From assembly GCA_947457615.1 (NCBI GenBank), contig CANGWK010000014.1:1-64000 (forward strand): DNA of 64,000 nucleotides, given 5' to 3'. Position 1 is the first letter of the stretch. Each line of letters begins with the position of its first letter. Shown here in pieces: positions 1-7,756 of the stretch. The position numbers and the translations under genes are program-made. The notes beneath the pieces were generated by a model. It was not told the origin of the DNA. It did no database searches and saw only the letters and a list, made by a program, of their open reading frames with translations. This stretch comes from Flavobacteriaceae bacterium. GTDB lineage: Bacteria > Bacteroidota > Bacteroidia > Flavobacteriales > Flavobacteriaceae.

Positions 1-224
1 TATACTCGGGAATCAAGTCCTGTAAATGAACTTGATAGAGCATTTTTGGCATGAGTTCTTTTCTTCCTTGCATGGTTTAAAAATACATTTTTTTGTGCTT
101 TTTTGCAAGTGTTTTTTGCTATATTTGTTGGAGTTGTGCAACAAGCACACAGGTTTTATGCTATTGCTGCGCTTGGGCTTTTTTAAAGTTTTGGTCTCTT
201 ATCTTTTTCCTAGATAGCTCGGAT

Positions 225-503
225 ATACCAGATGGCGCGGATATATCCCCAGATGGCGCGGATATATTCCCACAACGATAGCGCGGAATTGCATTCCGTG
301 CCCACAAAGAAAGTAAAAAACTCAAAACCTACAACGATAAAAAGTTATAGGTTTTTTACACCGGATAGCGCGGATTTTTAATCCGTGCCCACAATGTGAG
401 TAAAAGAAACACAAAATAAAACAATAAAAATGTTGTAGTTTTTTTATTTTTGTTTTGAATTAGTTGTCGGCCACGGATTAAAAATCCGAGCTATTGTGGT
501 AAA
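225..503. repeat. Cluster of palindromic GATAGCGCGGATT-type repeats
   Basis: This gene-free stretch begins with a short tandem word, CCAGATGGCGCGGATATAT, around 230-270. It then carries two forward copies of a palindromic unit (277-303 and 364-390) and one inverted copy (470-494). Each unit starts GATAGCGCGGA and ends CCGTGCCC, with complementary arms (GGAAT/ATTCC or GGATT/AATCC) around a 3-base loop. A terminator-like hairpin at 326-353 (arm AACCTACAAC, one mismatch) lies between copies 1 and 2. The 364-494 segment looks like a small element with inverted ends. Bases 1-224 contain only a TATATTTG box at 120-127 and a small TGTGC/GCACA hairpin; I see no convincing gene there. Confidence 0.7.
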
Positions 504-581
504 AAGTGTAGACCAACGACCAATCAAAAAGGAGGCGAAACTACTAAGCCTGACAAGTAGTAAAATTATAAATTAAATATC

Positions 582-1004
582 ATGAAATCAAAATTGATTA
601 TTTCCCTTGCTACTCTTTTTTTAAGCGTATGCTCTTTATGTAGTAATGCACAAACATCAATTCCAAAGGGTAAGGCACAACTTATTGAATTTACGAATGC
701 AACAGCAAAGTTTAAAGTTCCCTCAGGTAAAACTTGGACGATACATAGTGCATTTACATCATATCCCGATGATGATAATTCATATGGTGTGTCAATTAAA
801 TCCATAAATGGTATTATTCAAGCGGATATTTCAAACAAAAAAATAGGTAAACTTTTATTTAGTTCAAATCTTCTAGCCAATATTCAACCACTCGTTTTAC
901 CGGAAAATACTTCTTTGGAATTAATTATCACTAAAAGAGTAGGAGAAATTAGATCTCTTTATGACAAAAGTGCTTTTTTAAATTATACTGAAACTGAAAA
1001 TTAA
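582..1004 (+). CDS. Secreted protein of unknown function
   Basis: This 140-residue protein has a clear Sec signal peptide: a basic start, a hydrophobic core at residues 5-20, and a likely cleavage site after SNA near residue 23. The mature part is about 115 residues, rich in beta-type residues, and has no cysteines or motif I recognise. It should be periplasmic or secreted. The gene stands alone between palindromic repeats and is also flanked by an imperfect 17-bp inverted repeat (534-550 and 1058-1074), which suggests a cassette-like accessory gene. A reverse-strand reading frame over 566-805 is an overlap artefact. Function is unknown. Confidence 0.65.
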   Translation: MKSKLIISLATLFLSVCSLCSNAQTSIPKGKAQLIEFTNATAKFKVPSGKTWTIHSAFTSYPDDDNSYGVSIKSINGIIQADISNKKIGKLLFSSNLLANIQPLVLPENTSLELIITKRVGEIRSLYDKSAFLNYTETEN

Positions 1005-1032
1005 ACCTAGATAGCTAGGATATACCTAGATG

Positions 1033-1057
1033 GTGCGGATTGCAAATCCGCGCTATC
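1033..1057 (-). repeat. Inverted copy of the GATAGCGCGGATT palindromic repeat
   Basis: This is a single inverted copy of the palindromic unit, with arms GCGGATT and AATCCGC around the loop GCA. It lies just after the 582-1004 gene and directly before the inverted-repeat arm at 1058-1074. A degenerate copy of the CCAGATGG tandem word lies just left of it. Confidence 0.65.
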
Positions 1058-1174
1058 GGTTTAGTAATTTCGCCTGCTAAAATGTATAACTCCAATAGAC
1101 TAGAAACAGTTGAAGAAAATTAATTCAAATTTATCTAAAATAAAAATAATAGTAATAATCAATCAAATCCATTT

Positions 1175-1561
1175 ATGAAAATATTTGCCCGAAATTTTTT
1201 TATTATTACTACTCCTTTTGTGTTGATGGTATTAATCAATGAAGTAATACGAACAAAAATTAACGAAACTCCATACTCAGCTCATGGAATTACTGCTATT
1301 AATTCAGCCGAGTATTTAAAAGAAAAATGTTCCTGGGCTTGTCACAACAATACAGCATATTGTAAATCACATCACGTTAAATATCTAAAATCAAATTATA
1401 AATTAACTGATGTGTTTTATTTTGGAGCGATATCAGCACTTGCATCAACAGGCAACTATGGAGCTGCAAATATTATTTTTCTCGTATTATTGTTTCCAAT
1501 TACGATTTTGTATTTCTTTATAAAATCGCTGAACATTCAAAACAAGATTCGTAAATTATAA
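1175..1561 (+). CDS. Small membrane protein with a CxxxCH-containing loop, unknown function
   Basis: This 128-residue protein has two predicted membrane segments, roughly residues 7-24 and 92-115. Between them is a loop of about 65 residues with a dense Cys/His cluster: C52, C56, H57, C63, H66 and H67. The CSWACH part has the spacing of a CxxxCH haem-attachment variant, but it could equally bind metal or form disulfides. The gene ends 10 bases before the next small membrane-protein gene, so the two probably form an operon. I do not recognise the family. The pair sits in the repeat-bounded accessory strip. Confidence 0.6.
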   Translation: MKIFARNFFIITTPFVLMVLINEVIRTKINETPYSAHGITAINSAEYLKEKCSWACHNNTAYCKSHHVKYLKSNYKLTDVFYFGAISALASTGNYGAANIIFLVLLFPITILYFFIKSLNIQNKIRKL

Positions 1562-1571
1562 AATAGAAACT

Positions 1572-1805
1572 ATGGATAGCTTAATTTATTTATTCAAAGG
1601 GATTTATGCTTATTGCACTGATTTCATAATAAATCTTGCAAATATTACTGGACTATCTTATTATGAAGTAAATTTTGTAATTTTCATAATTGTTTATCCA
1701 TTATTATTAATTATCACACCTGCTCTTTATTTAATTCAAAAATCAAGACTTAAGAAATATATTATAGATAATAACATAAATAATACTGATTTTATAAAGA
1801 ACTAA
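1572..1805 (+). CDS. Small two-helix membrane protein, unknown function
   Basis: This 77-residue protein has one hydrophobic stretch near residues 14-28, a second strong membrane segment near residues 34-57, and a basic, Asn-rich C-terminal tail. It begins 10 bases after the stop of the CxxxCH membrane protein and is probably co-transcribed and functionally coupled with it. I see no catalytic motif. Its size and place in a repeat-rich strip mean it could be an accessory, partner or immunity-like protein, but nothing in the sequence decides this. Confidence 0.5.
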   Translation: MDSLIYLFKGIYAYCTDFIINLANITGLSYYEVNFVIFIIVYPLLLIITPALYLIQKSRLKKYIIDNNINNTDFIKN

Positions 1806-1870
1806 TAACCATGACCACAACGGGTGAAAACAAACTCAAACCCCAGATGGCGAGGATATATTCACACAAC

Positions 1871-2037
1871 GATAGCGCGGAATTGTATTCCGTGCCCACA
1901 AAGAGCTTAAAAAACTCAAAACCTACAACGATAAAAAGTTGTAGGTTTTTTTTATTGCATATAGTAGATGCTAGAAGTTATTTTGTTAGATATGTTTTGA
2001 TTTTGATTGAGGGCACGGATTGCAAATCCGCGCTATC
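1871..2037. repeat. Small element with palindromic inverted ends and an internal hairpin
   Basis: A forward palindromic unit at 1871-1897 and an inverted unit at 2011-2037 bound about 167 bp. Inside, at 1920-1947, is a perfect 10-bp stem (AACCTACAAC with GTTGTAGGTT) around an 8-base loop, followed by a T tract to about 1954. The hairpin would work as an intrinsic terminator for the preceding membrane-protein pair. The arrangement resembles a MITE or REP-type unit that carries a terminator. An open frame running through it (1811-2101) is a by-product of the repeat. Confidence 0.65.
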
Positions 2038-2172
2038 GGAATTTAAAATAATTGTACAATATTTTCTTACAAAAAAAATAAATTATATATTTGAAATTTA
2101 ATTATATTATGGACTACTAGTTCGTAGTATAAGTAATCGAAAACAAGAAAAAACTTTAATTTAAAAACAAAT

Positions 2173-2580
2173 ATGACAAAAATATTATTTACTACATTAC
2201 TTTTAATAATTTCCATGAAATCATTTTCTCAAAGTGATGATGAATTTCAATATATTACTTCTTCAACAAGTGGAACTGAAGTTTATGTTCATTTTGAAAA
2301 AGATAATAATGGAACAAAAGAATTTTGGTTAAAAATGACAGAACCTTTAAAAACTGTTAAATCAAAAAATGGTAAAATTATTAATACTGGGGGTGGATAT
2401 ACTCTTGAATATATCAATATGAATTGTAATGAAAAAGATTATTCATCTTCCAATGCATTGAAATATGACAAGAAAGGGACAGCCTCACAACGTCCAGAAT
2501 ATTATGATACTTACGACGTGAAAATTGTTCCGGGTTCAGTAATGTCTGCTGTTTATAGATACATTTGTGAAACTCAATAA
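2173..2580 (+). CDS. Secreted protein, possibly surface-adhesin E-like
   Basis: This 135-residue protein has a signal peptide that ends near residue 20 (SFSQ). The mature part has a pattern of Cys pairing with an early-middle MNCNEKDY and a late YICETQ, a mid-chain Tyr/Gly turn, and a KIVPGSVM segment. This layout loosely resembles small surface-adhesin E-like domains (a Cys in a dC-x-r-Y context, then PGS, then a terminal Cys), but the match is weak. A TATATTTG box lies at 2086-2093. It is another single-gene unit between palindromic repeats and is probably periplasmic or surface-exposed. Confidence 0.6.
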   Translation: MTKILFTTLLLIISMKSFSQSDDEFQYITSSTSGTEVYVHFEKDNNGTKEFWLKMTEPLKTVKSKNGKIINTGGGYTLEYINMNCNEKDYSSSNALKYDKKGTASQRPEYYDTYDVKIVPGSVMSAVYRYICETQ

Positions 2581-2641
2581 AAATACTAACACGAAAGCTC
2601 GCCTTCGGATTCTATGCCTATAACGGGAGCTAAAAACCATA

Positions 2642-2724
2642 AACTACAACAATAAAAGGTGTAGTTCTTTTATTATGTTTGATTTGATTTAGATGTTGGG
2701 CACGGATTGAAAATCCGCGCTATC
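2642..2724. repeat. Partial palindromic element with hairpin and inverted right end
   Basis: An inverted palindromic unit at 2698-2724 is preceded by a weak hairpin at 2642-2666 (AACTACA with TGTAGTT) and a T-rich tail. The left palindromic end is missing or too diverged to recognise. The hairpin may terminate transcription of the 2173-2580 gene. On the other strand, the palindrome follows the mutS2 stop. Confidence 0.55.
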
Positions 2725-2739
2725 AAGGGTTTAATTATA

Positions 2740-4911
2740 CTATTTCTTCAATCTCTCTACAAATTCAAGTAAATCCATACTTACATTAGAGGTAAAGACA
2801 CCATAATTAACTACTGCTTTATTCTTTTCTATTTTTTCTAAAGTGCCAACCGCTTTACCATCGTGCATTCGCACACGATCACCAATTTTAAGAACCATTT
2901 TAGGTTTTTCGGGAACAAATGCGGCCTTGATTTTTTTCTCTTTCTTTTCTTTACGGATTTCATCTACCTTAATGGTTACTTCCTCTACAATTTTTTTCTG
3001 AATAACTTCTTGAACTTTCTTTTCTTTAACAGAAATCTTTCTTCGTTTGTTATTTTCTATCTCCACCATTTTAAGAAAATCACCAATCAATACTTTCTTA
3101 TCCTTATTATTAAAATAGGTTTCAGAAATATCGTCAATCTTTTGTCCTATATAAATCAAGCGTTGGTTGGCATCATACAATTCTTGGTAACGTTCCAATT
3201 TATCTTTAATCTTGACATTAATTAATTCCATTTTCTTGCCTTCTTCTCGCGCTTTAGATTCTTCTTCTTTTAAATTATTAGAAGTTTTTTCCATTTTAGA
3301 ACGTTCCTTTTGTAAAGTAGCAATAGTCTTATCAAAACGTACTTTGCCACCTTCAATTTTCTTTTTGGCACGATTAATTAACCCAAACGGAATGCCATTT
3401 TTTTGCGCTACCTCAAAGGTGAACGAACTTCCTGCTTGTCCTAAAATCAGTTTGTAAAGTGGTTCCAACGATTTTTCATCAAATAACATATTCGCATTAC
3501 TAGCATGCGGCAATTCATTTGCCAAAATCTTCAAATTGGAATAATGTGTAGTGATGATTCCGAATGCTTCTCGGTGGTAGAATTCCTCCAAAAAGATTTC
3601 TGCCAAAGCACCACCCAATTCGGGATCGGAGCCGGTTCCAAACTCGTCAATTAGAAACAACGTTTTTGAATTACATTTTTTAAGAAAATAATTCATATTT
3701 TTTAATCGGTAGCTGTAGGTACTTAAATGATTTTCAATAGATTGGTTGTCGCCAATATCGGTTAAGATTCGATCAAAAAGAAAGGTTTCACTGCGTTCAT
3801 GCACCGGAATTAACATTCCAGATTGCAACATTAATTGCAACAAGCCAACGGTTTTAAGGGAGATAGTTTTTCCGCCAGCATTTGGTCCTGAAATCACAAT
3901 AATCCGATTATCTTGCGTTAATTCAATAGTTTGCGGATGGGTGATTTCTTTCTTTTCTAGATTATTAATATATAAAATGGGGTGGAAGGCATCTCTAAAA
4001 AACAGTTTCTTTTCTTCGGTTATTGTTGGCAATAAACCATTTATTTTGTTAGCATATTTTGCTTTAGCAGCAATAACATCAATGTCGCTTAAAAAATCTT
4101 GGTATTGATTAAGTAAATTTATAAACGGACGAATATCATTAGATAATTTCTTCAAGATTCTAGTAATTTCTTCGCGCTCTTCGTATTCTAAATTACTTAA
4201 TTCTCGAGAATATTTTAAGGTCGCTTCCGGTTCTATATAAGCAATGCTTCCCGTTTTAGAACTGCCAAGAATAGATCCCTTAACTTTTCGTCGGTACATG
4301 GCCAATACTGCCAAAACCCTCCTGTTTTCTACAAAACTTTCTTTAATATCATCTAAATATCCTAGGGAATTGTACTGGGATAATGCGGTTCCAAAACTTT
4401 GATTTACTTTCCCACGTACCGAACTCATGTCCCTACGAATGTTAATTAAATCTGGCGATGCATTGTCTTTGATCACTCCATATTTATCTACTACTTCATC
4501 TATCTTTTGAATAATAATTTTAGTGAATTCTACTTGAGAAGCTTTCTGCTGTAGCTTTGGATAATAGTCATTAAATTTTTTAAAGTACAACAATAATACA
4601 TTTACCGTTTCCGATAAAGTGGCCATTTTTCTAAAAATACTAACTTCAAGAAAACTATCTTCTATTCCCAAAAACTTAATATCGTTGGTTATGTTTTCAA
4701 AGCCGTGGTTAGGAATAGCATTGTTATTCGTAAAAGAAGAAACATATTCTGATGTTTGTTCTAGTGCTTTAAGCAGCAATTCTTTATCTTGAAACGGAAC
4801 TATTTCAAGCGCTTTTTGCATACCTAGTTCGGTGTTGCAACGACTCGAAATTGTTTCTAAAATAGTATTAAATTCTAGGTCTTGAAGTGTTTTTTGGGTA
4901 ATTGAAATCAT
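2740..4911 (-). CDS. mutS2: MutS2-family DNA-binding ATPase lacking an Smr domain
   Basis: The 723-residue protein has the MutS2 layout: an N-terminal core and clamp region (about 1-310), then the MutS-type ATPase with Walker A GPNAGGKT at 342-349 and Walker B LFLIDE with D422 and E423, followed by FGTGSDPELGG. A Lys/Glu-rich coiled coil spans about 510-620. It ends in a small beta domain (IGDRVRMHDGKAVGTL) and has no C-terminal Smr nuclease domain, so it is shorter than typical MutS2 (about 780). MutS2 proteins bind branched DNA or stalled ribosomes rather than doing classical mismatch repair. Without Smr, endonuclease activity is unlikely. Divergent from ung. Confidence 0.92.
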   Translation of the reverse strand: MISITQKTLQDLEFNTILETISSRCNTELGMQKALEIVPFQDKELLLKALEQTSEYVSSFTNNNAIPNHGFENITNDIKFLGIEDSFLEVSIFRKMATLSETVNVLLLYFKKFNDYYPKLQQKASQVEFTKIIIQKIDEVVDKYGVIKDNASPDLINIRRDMSSVRGKVNQSFGTALSQYNSLGYLDDIKESFVENRRVLAVLAMYRRKVKGSILGSSKTGSIAYIEPEATLKYSRELSNLEYEEREEITRILKKLSNDIRPFINLLNQYQDFLSDIDVIAAKAKYANKINGLLPTITEEKKLFFRDAFHPILYINNLEKKEITHPQTIELTQDNRIIVISGPNAGGKTISLKTVGLLQLMLQSGMLIPVHERSETFLFDRILTDIGDNQSIENHLSTYSYRLKNMNYFLKKCNSKTLFLIDEFGTGSDPELGGALAEIFLEEFYHREAFGIITTHYSNLKILANELPHASNANMLFDEKSLEPLYKLILGQAGSSFTFEVAQKNGIPFGLINRAKKKIEGGKVRFDKTIATLQKERSKMEKTSNNLKEEESKAREEGKKMELINVKIKDKLERYQELYDANQRLIYIGQKIDDISETYFNNKDKKVLIGDFLKMVEIENNKRRKISVKEKKVQEVIQKKIVEEVTIKVDEIRKEKKEKKIKAAFVPEKPKMVLKIGDRVRMHDGKAVGTLEKIEKNKAVVNYGVFTSNVSMDLLEFVERLKK

Positions 4912-4993
4912 AGTCTTAATTGCAAAGTTTCAAAGTTACAAAGTTTCAAAGGTAATTAGGACAGAAATTCATAAATTTGGAAAAAATTATACT

Positions 4994-5671
4994 ATGTTTA
5001 TCCAAGACATTTCATGGCAAAAATCTTTATCTGAAGAATTTTTAAAACCATACTTCTTGGAATTAATGTACCAAGTGGATCAAGAATACTCCATAAATAC
5101 TTGTTTCCCTAGAAAAGAATTAATTTTTAATGCTTTTGAAAAATGTTCTTTCCAAGATTTGAAAGTGGTTATTATAGGTCAAGATCCCTACCATGGTGAA
5201 GTAAATGGCAAATGTGAAGCCAACGGACTATGTTTTTCTGTAGACGATGGCATTCCGATTCCACCTTCTTTAAGAAATATTTTCACCGAAATCAATTCAG
5301 AATACGATAGAATTTTTGTTCCAACTTCGGGTAATTTAGAATATTGGGCCAAACAAGGAGTACTGCTTTTGAATGCTAGTTTATCGGTTCGGAAAGATAA
5401 TGCCAATAGCCACAAACATTTAAAATGGAATGTTTTTACGGATGCCGTAATCAAAAAAATATCCGATAAAAAAGAGAATGTAGTTTTTTTACTTTGGGGG
5501 GCATTTGCACAAAAAAAAGGAAGCAAAATAGATCGAACTAAACATTTGATTTTAGAATCAGGACATCCTTCACCGTTAAGCGCTAACAGAGGGTATTGGT
5601 TTGGAAATAAGCATTTTATTAAAACTAATGATTACTTAAAAAGCAAAGGCATTACCGAAATTGAATGGTAG
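4994..5671 (+). CDS. ung: Uracil-DNA glycosylase
   Basis: This is family-1 uracil-DNA glycosylase, which removes uracil from DNA to start base-excision repair. The 225-residue protein carries the water-activating motif GQDPYHG at 62-68 (Asp64) and the DNA-intercalating motif HPSPLSANRG starting at His191, at the usual positions for the family. The ATG lies 15 bases after a TAAATTTG box at 4972-4979, so the leader would be very short. The stop codon abuts the stop codon of the converging downstream gene with no spacer. It is divergent from mutS2. Confidence 0.97.
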   Translation: MFIQDISWQKSLSEEFLKPYFLELMYQVDQEYSINTCFPRKELIFNAFEKCSFQDLKVVIIGQDPYHGEVNGKCEANGLCFSVDDGIPIPPSLRNIFTEINSEYDRIFVPTSGNLEYWAKQGVLLLNASLSVRKDNANSHKHLKWNVFTDAVIKKISDKKENVVFLLWGAFAQKKGSKIDRTKHLILESGHPSPLSANRGYWFGNKHFIKTNDYLKSKGITEIEW

Positions 5672-6604
5672 TTAATTTAGAGTCAAAGCACTCAAAACTT
5701 CTTCTTTCATGAAAGGTCCTCCTGGGTATTTAGCGGTATAATCTAAATTTAACCATACATTTCCCCGTTCATCAATATGGTAGTGGATTGTTTTTCCGAA
5801 ACTTTCTTTAGGAAAAAGCACTTTTTTAATAAGATAATTTATGGTTTCCATATCGGATTTTTTTCCAATAAGAATTTCAGGATAAATATGTCCCTGCGTA
5901 TGTATTAGTCTTGGAGTGCCACCGATAGAGCGCACAGCCGCTGCCATCAAAATGGAATGGTCGTCACAATCACCCGATAAATATTGGACCGATTCACTTG
6001 CATTAGCAATATATTCTTCCCCTTTTGGGTCACTTACATAGTTCCAATTAGTATTAATTTCTTTAAAAACAGAAAAACACTGTATTAAAGTAAAATAGTC
6101 ATTATATCCTTTAACGTCCTTGTAATATTTGTTAATTGCCATAATCGCAAAATCTCGCACTTTAGGATTCTCATAATTTATAGCGCTAATTGTTTTGCTT
6201 TTGTTAGGAAAAGGAAGTAATTCATCCACAATAATATCTTGAGGATACGGATTGTCAGCCATGGAATACAGCATCGATTGGTAGTTTTCAAAAACGGTTT
6301 GAAAATTATATTTTCCAAAAACGGTACCGTAAATTAATGCTATTAAATAAATAAAAACACTAATTAAAGTGATGCGGCGCATGGCTTGAAGTACCAATTG
6401 AATTAGAATTAGAATAAACATTAAAATTAAAACTCTATCTAAGTGAAGGTACCAATTAAATTGAATTAAGTTTTGATGTATTATAATAAATATCGGAATA
6501 GCTATTAATACATTTAAAACAAAAATAATAATCATATCCCACGGCTTTTTAACCGAGAATTTATTAGAAATTTGGTTGTAATAAAATTTTATTTTTTGAC
6601 TCAT
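5672..6604 (-). CDS. Membrane-anchored transglutaminase-like protein
   Basis: The 310-residue protein begins with about three membrane helices (near 23-43, 57-75 and 78-97), followed by a cytoplasmic or periplasmic transglutaminase-like domain. The catalytic triad can be read as Cys213 in SGDCDDH, His239 in TQGHIYPE and Asp288 in LNLDYTAKYPGG. Bacterial members of this fold usually act as thiol proteases or amidases rather than cross-linkers, so the substrate is unknown. The start lies 13 bases after the stop of the upstream substrate-binding protein gene, which suggests co-transcription. It converges directly on ung with no intergenic gap. Confidence 0.85.
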   Translation of the reverse strand: MSQKIKFYYNQISNKFSVKKPWDMIIIFVLNVLIAIPIFIIIHQNLIQFNWYLHLDRVLILMFILILIQLVLQAMRRITLISVFIYLIALIYGTVFGKYNFQTVFENYQSMLYSMADNPYPQDIIVDELLPFPNKSKTISAINYENPKVRDFAIMAINKYYKDVKGYNDYFTLIQCFSVFKEINTNWNYVSDPKGEEYIANASESVQYLSGDCDDHSILMAAAVRSIGGTPRLIHTQGHIYPEILIGKKSDMETINYLIKKVLFPKESFGKTIHYHIDERGNVWLNLDYTAKYPGGPFMKEEVLSALTLN

Positions 6605-6617
6605 TGCAATGAAAAAC

Positions 6618-7469
6618 CTAGAAGACTTTTACAATTTCCATAAAAGTAACTTTTTTTTCTACAATTTTAAGTTCTAGTAGTTGATTTTGAATTTTGTTTA
6701 ACACTTTTTCGGATAATGATTCTTGAGACCATTCACTTAAAGAAAGCCATTTTTGAATATCTTCAATTTTTTGATGGTATTTTTCAGCCAAAGTCTTATC
6801 GATACTTGGGATTTCCTTAAAATGTAGGGTAGTACTATTTATAACTTCTAGAATTTGAGTTATTATATTTGGATGATTATGTAGTACTTCATCCCGAACG
6901 GCAATTACAAAACTAGGCCAGGGAGTAGGGCAGTCTGCAACTCTTCGGAAAACTCCTTTGTCAACTAATGGCTTGGTCATAAAGTGTTCCCACATGAAAT
7001 AATCGGCAACTCCATTAGTTAATGCTATAACTGCTCCATCTATGGTGTTTACTACTTCAAATTGGAGATTTTTGATGTTCCAACCCTCATTATTGGCATT
7101 TACATAAGCCATTAATTGAGAACCAGAACCAAATCGAGAAATAGCAACTTTAGAATTTTCTAAATCAGATAGGTTTTTGTAATTAGATGCCGCTGCAACG
7201 TGAATACCCCATATTAATGGACTTTCCACATAAATTTGAACAATCTTACTCGGATTACCGCCAACAATATCTTTTACAATTCCTTCGGTTAAAATAACGG
7301 CAATATCGGTTTCTCCATCGCGAAGCATTTGACACATTTTGCCTGTTCCTTCTGGAATATCTGTCCATTGTAAATCAATTCCAACGTCTTTAAAATCGCC
7401 ATTTTCTATTGCTATATGCCACGGAAGATTGAAATGTTCAGGTACTCCTGCTATTTTTATTGTTTGCAT
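6618..7469 (-). CDS. NMT1/SsuA-type substrate-binding protein without a signal peptide
   Basis: The 283-residue protein reads as the periplasmic-binding fold of the nitrate/sulfonate/thiamine-precursor class: VPEHFNLPWHIAIENGDFKDVGIDLQWTDIPEG is at the start (residues 7-40) and ISRFGSGSQLMAYV is the hinge and ligand loop. There is no hydrophobic leader, so as written it would stay in the cytoplasm, and no ABC permease or ATPase lies next to it. It may therefore bind or process a small molecule rather than serve transport; THI5/NMT1 relatives can have metabolic roles. It probably forms a transcription unit with the downstream transglutaminase-like gene. Confidence 0.8.
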   Translation of the reverse strand: MQTIKIAGVPEHFNLPWHIAIENGDFKDVGIDLQWTDIPEGTGKMCQMLRDGETDIAVILTEGIVKDIVGGNPSKIVQIYVESPLIWGIHVAAASNYKNLSDLENSKVAISRFGSGSQLMAYVNANNEGWNIKNLQFEVVNTIDGAVIALTNGVADYFMWEHFMTKPLVDKGVFRRVADCPTPWPSFVIAVRDEVLHNHPNIITQILEVINSTTLHFKEIPSIDKTLAEKYHQKIEDIQKWLSLSEWSQESLSEKVLNKIQNQLLELKIVEKKVTFMEIVKVF

Positions 7470-7603
7470 TTTGTTAAAAGTTTTTTCGCTCCACGTATAC
7501 TATTTTATTTTTAATAAAAGAACTCCACTTTATGAATTATTTTGCCAAATTCCATAATTATTAATAAACCCAAAATTGAATTTTTTGGAACTGACGATTG
7601 GCA

Positions 7604-7750
7604 TAGCCCAGACTGAAACGAAAAGCCTTTTATGATTGTATTTTTTAGTTTTTCTTATAATTAAAAAGCGACCAACGGAAGCTATTTTAATTATTTAGAA
7701 AAACTTAAATGCAATTAAAAAGCTTGTAGTGGAAAGCTGGAAATAGCTTC
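7604..7750 (+). ncRNA. Structured repeat element, copy A (possible RNA motif)
   Basis: This stretch begins TAGCCCAGACTGAAACG and ends GGAAAGCTGGAAATAGCTTC. The outer stem pairs CCAG (7608-7611) with CTGG (7737-7740). Inside are an AAGCCTTTTAT-like strand that pairs with ATTAAAAAGCTT, and a second hairpin whose arms are ATTAAAA and TTTTAAT. Two further copies with different but still paired outer stems occur at 11098-11175 and 34346-34410. It lies opposite in direction to both flanking genes. It could be a structured RNA or a DNA-level repeat. The known Rfam motif Flavo-1 is a candidate identity, but I could not check this. Confidence 0.5.
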
Positions 7751-7756
7751 AAAAAA

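Noticed and set aside
26..281. Two overlapping short reading frames at the left edge (63 and 62 residues)
   Set aside because: They overlap in different frames, have Cys/Phe/Leu-rich composition typical of chance frames in A/T-rich DNA, and run into repeat sequence.
1811..2101. 96-residue open frame after the small membrane-protein pair
   Set aside because: It reads straight through the palindromic element and its terminator hairpin; its sequence is explained by the repeat.
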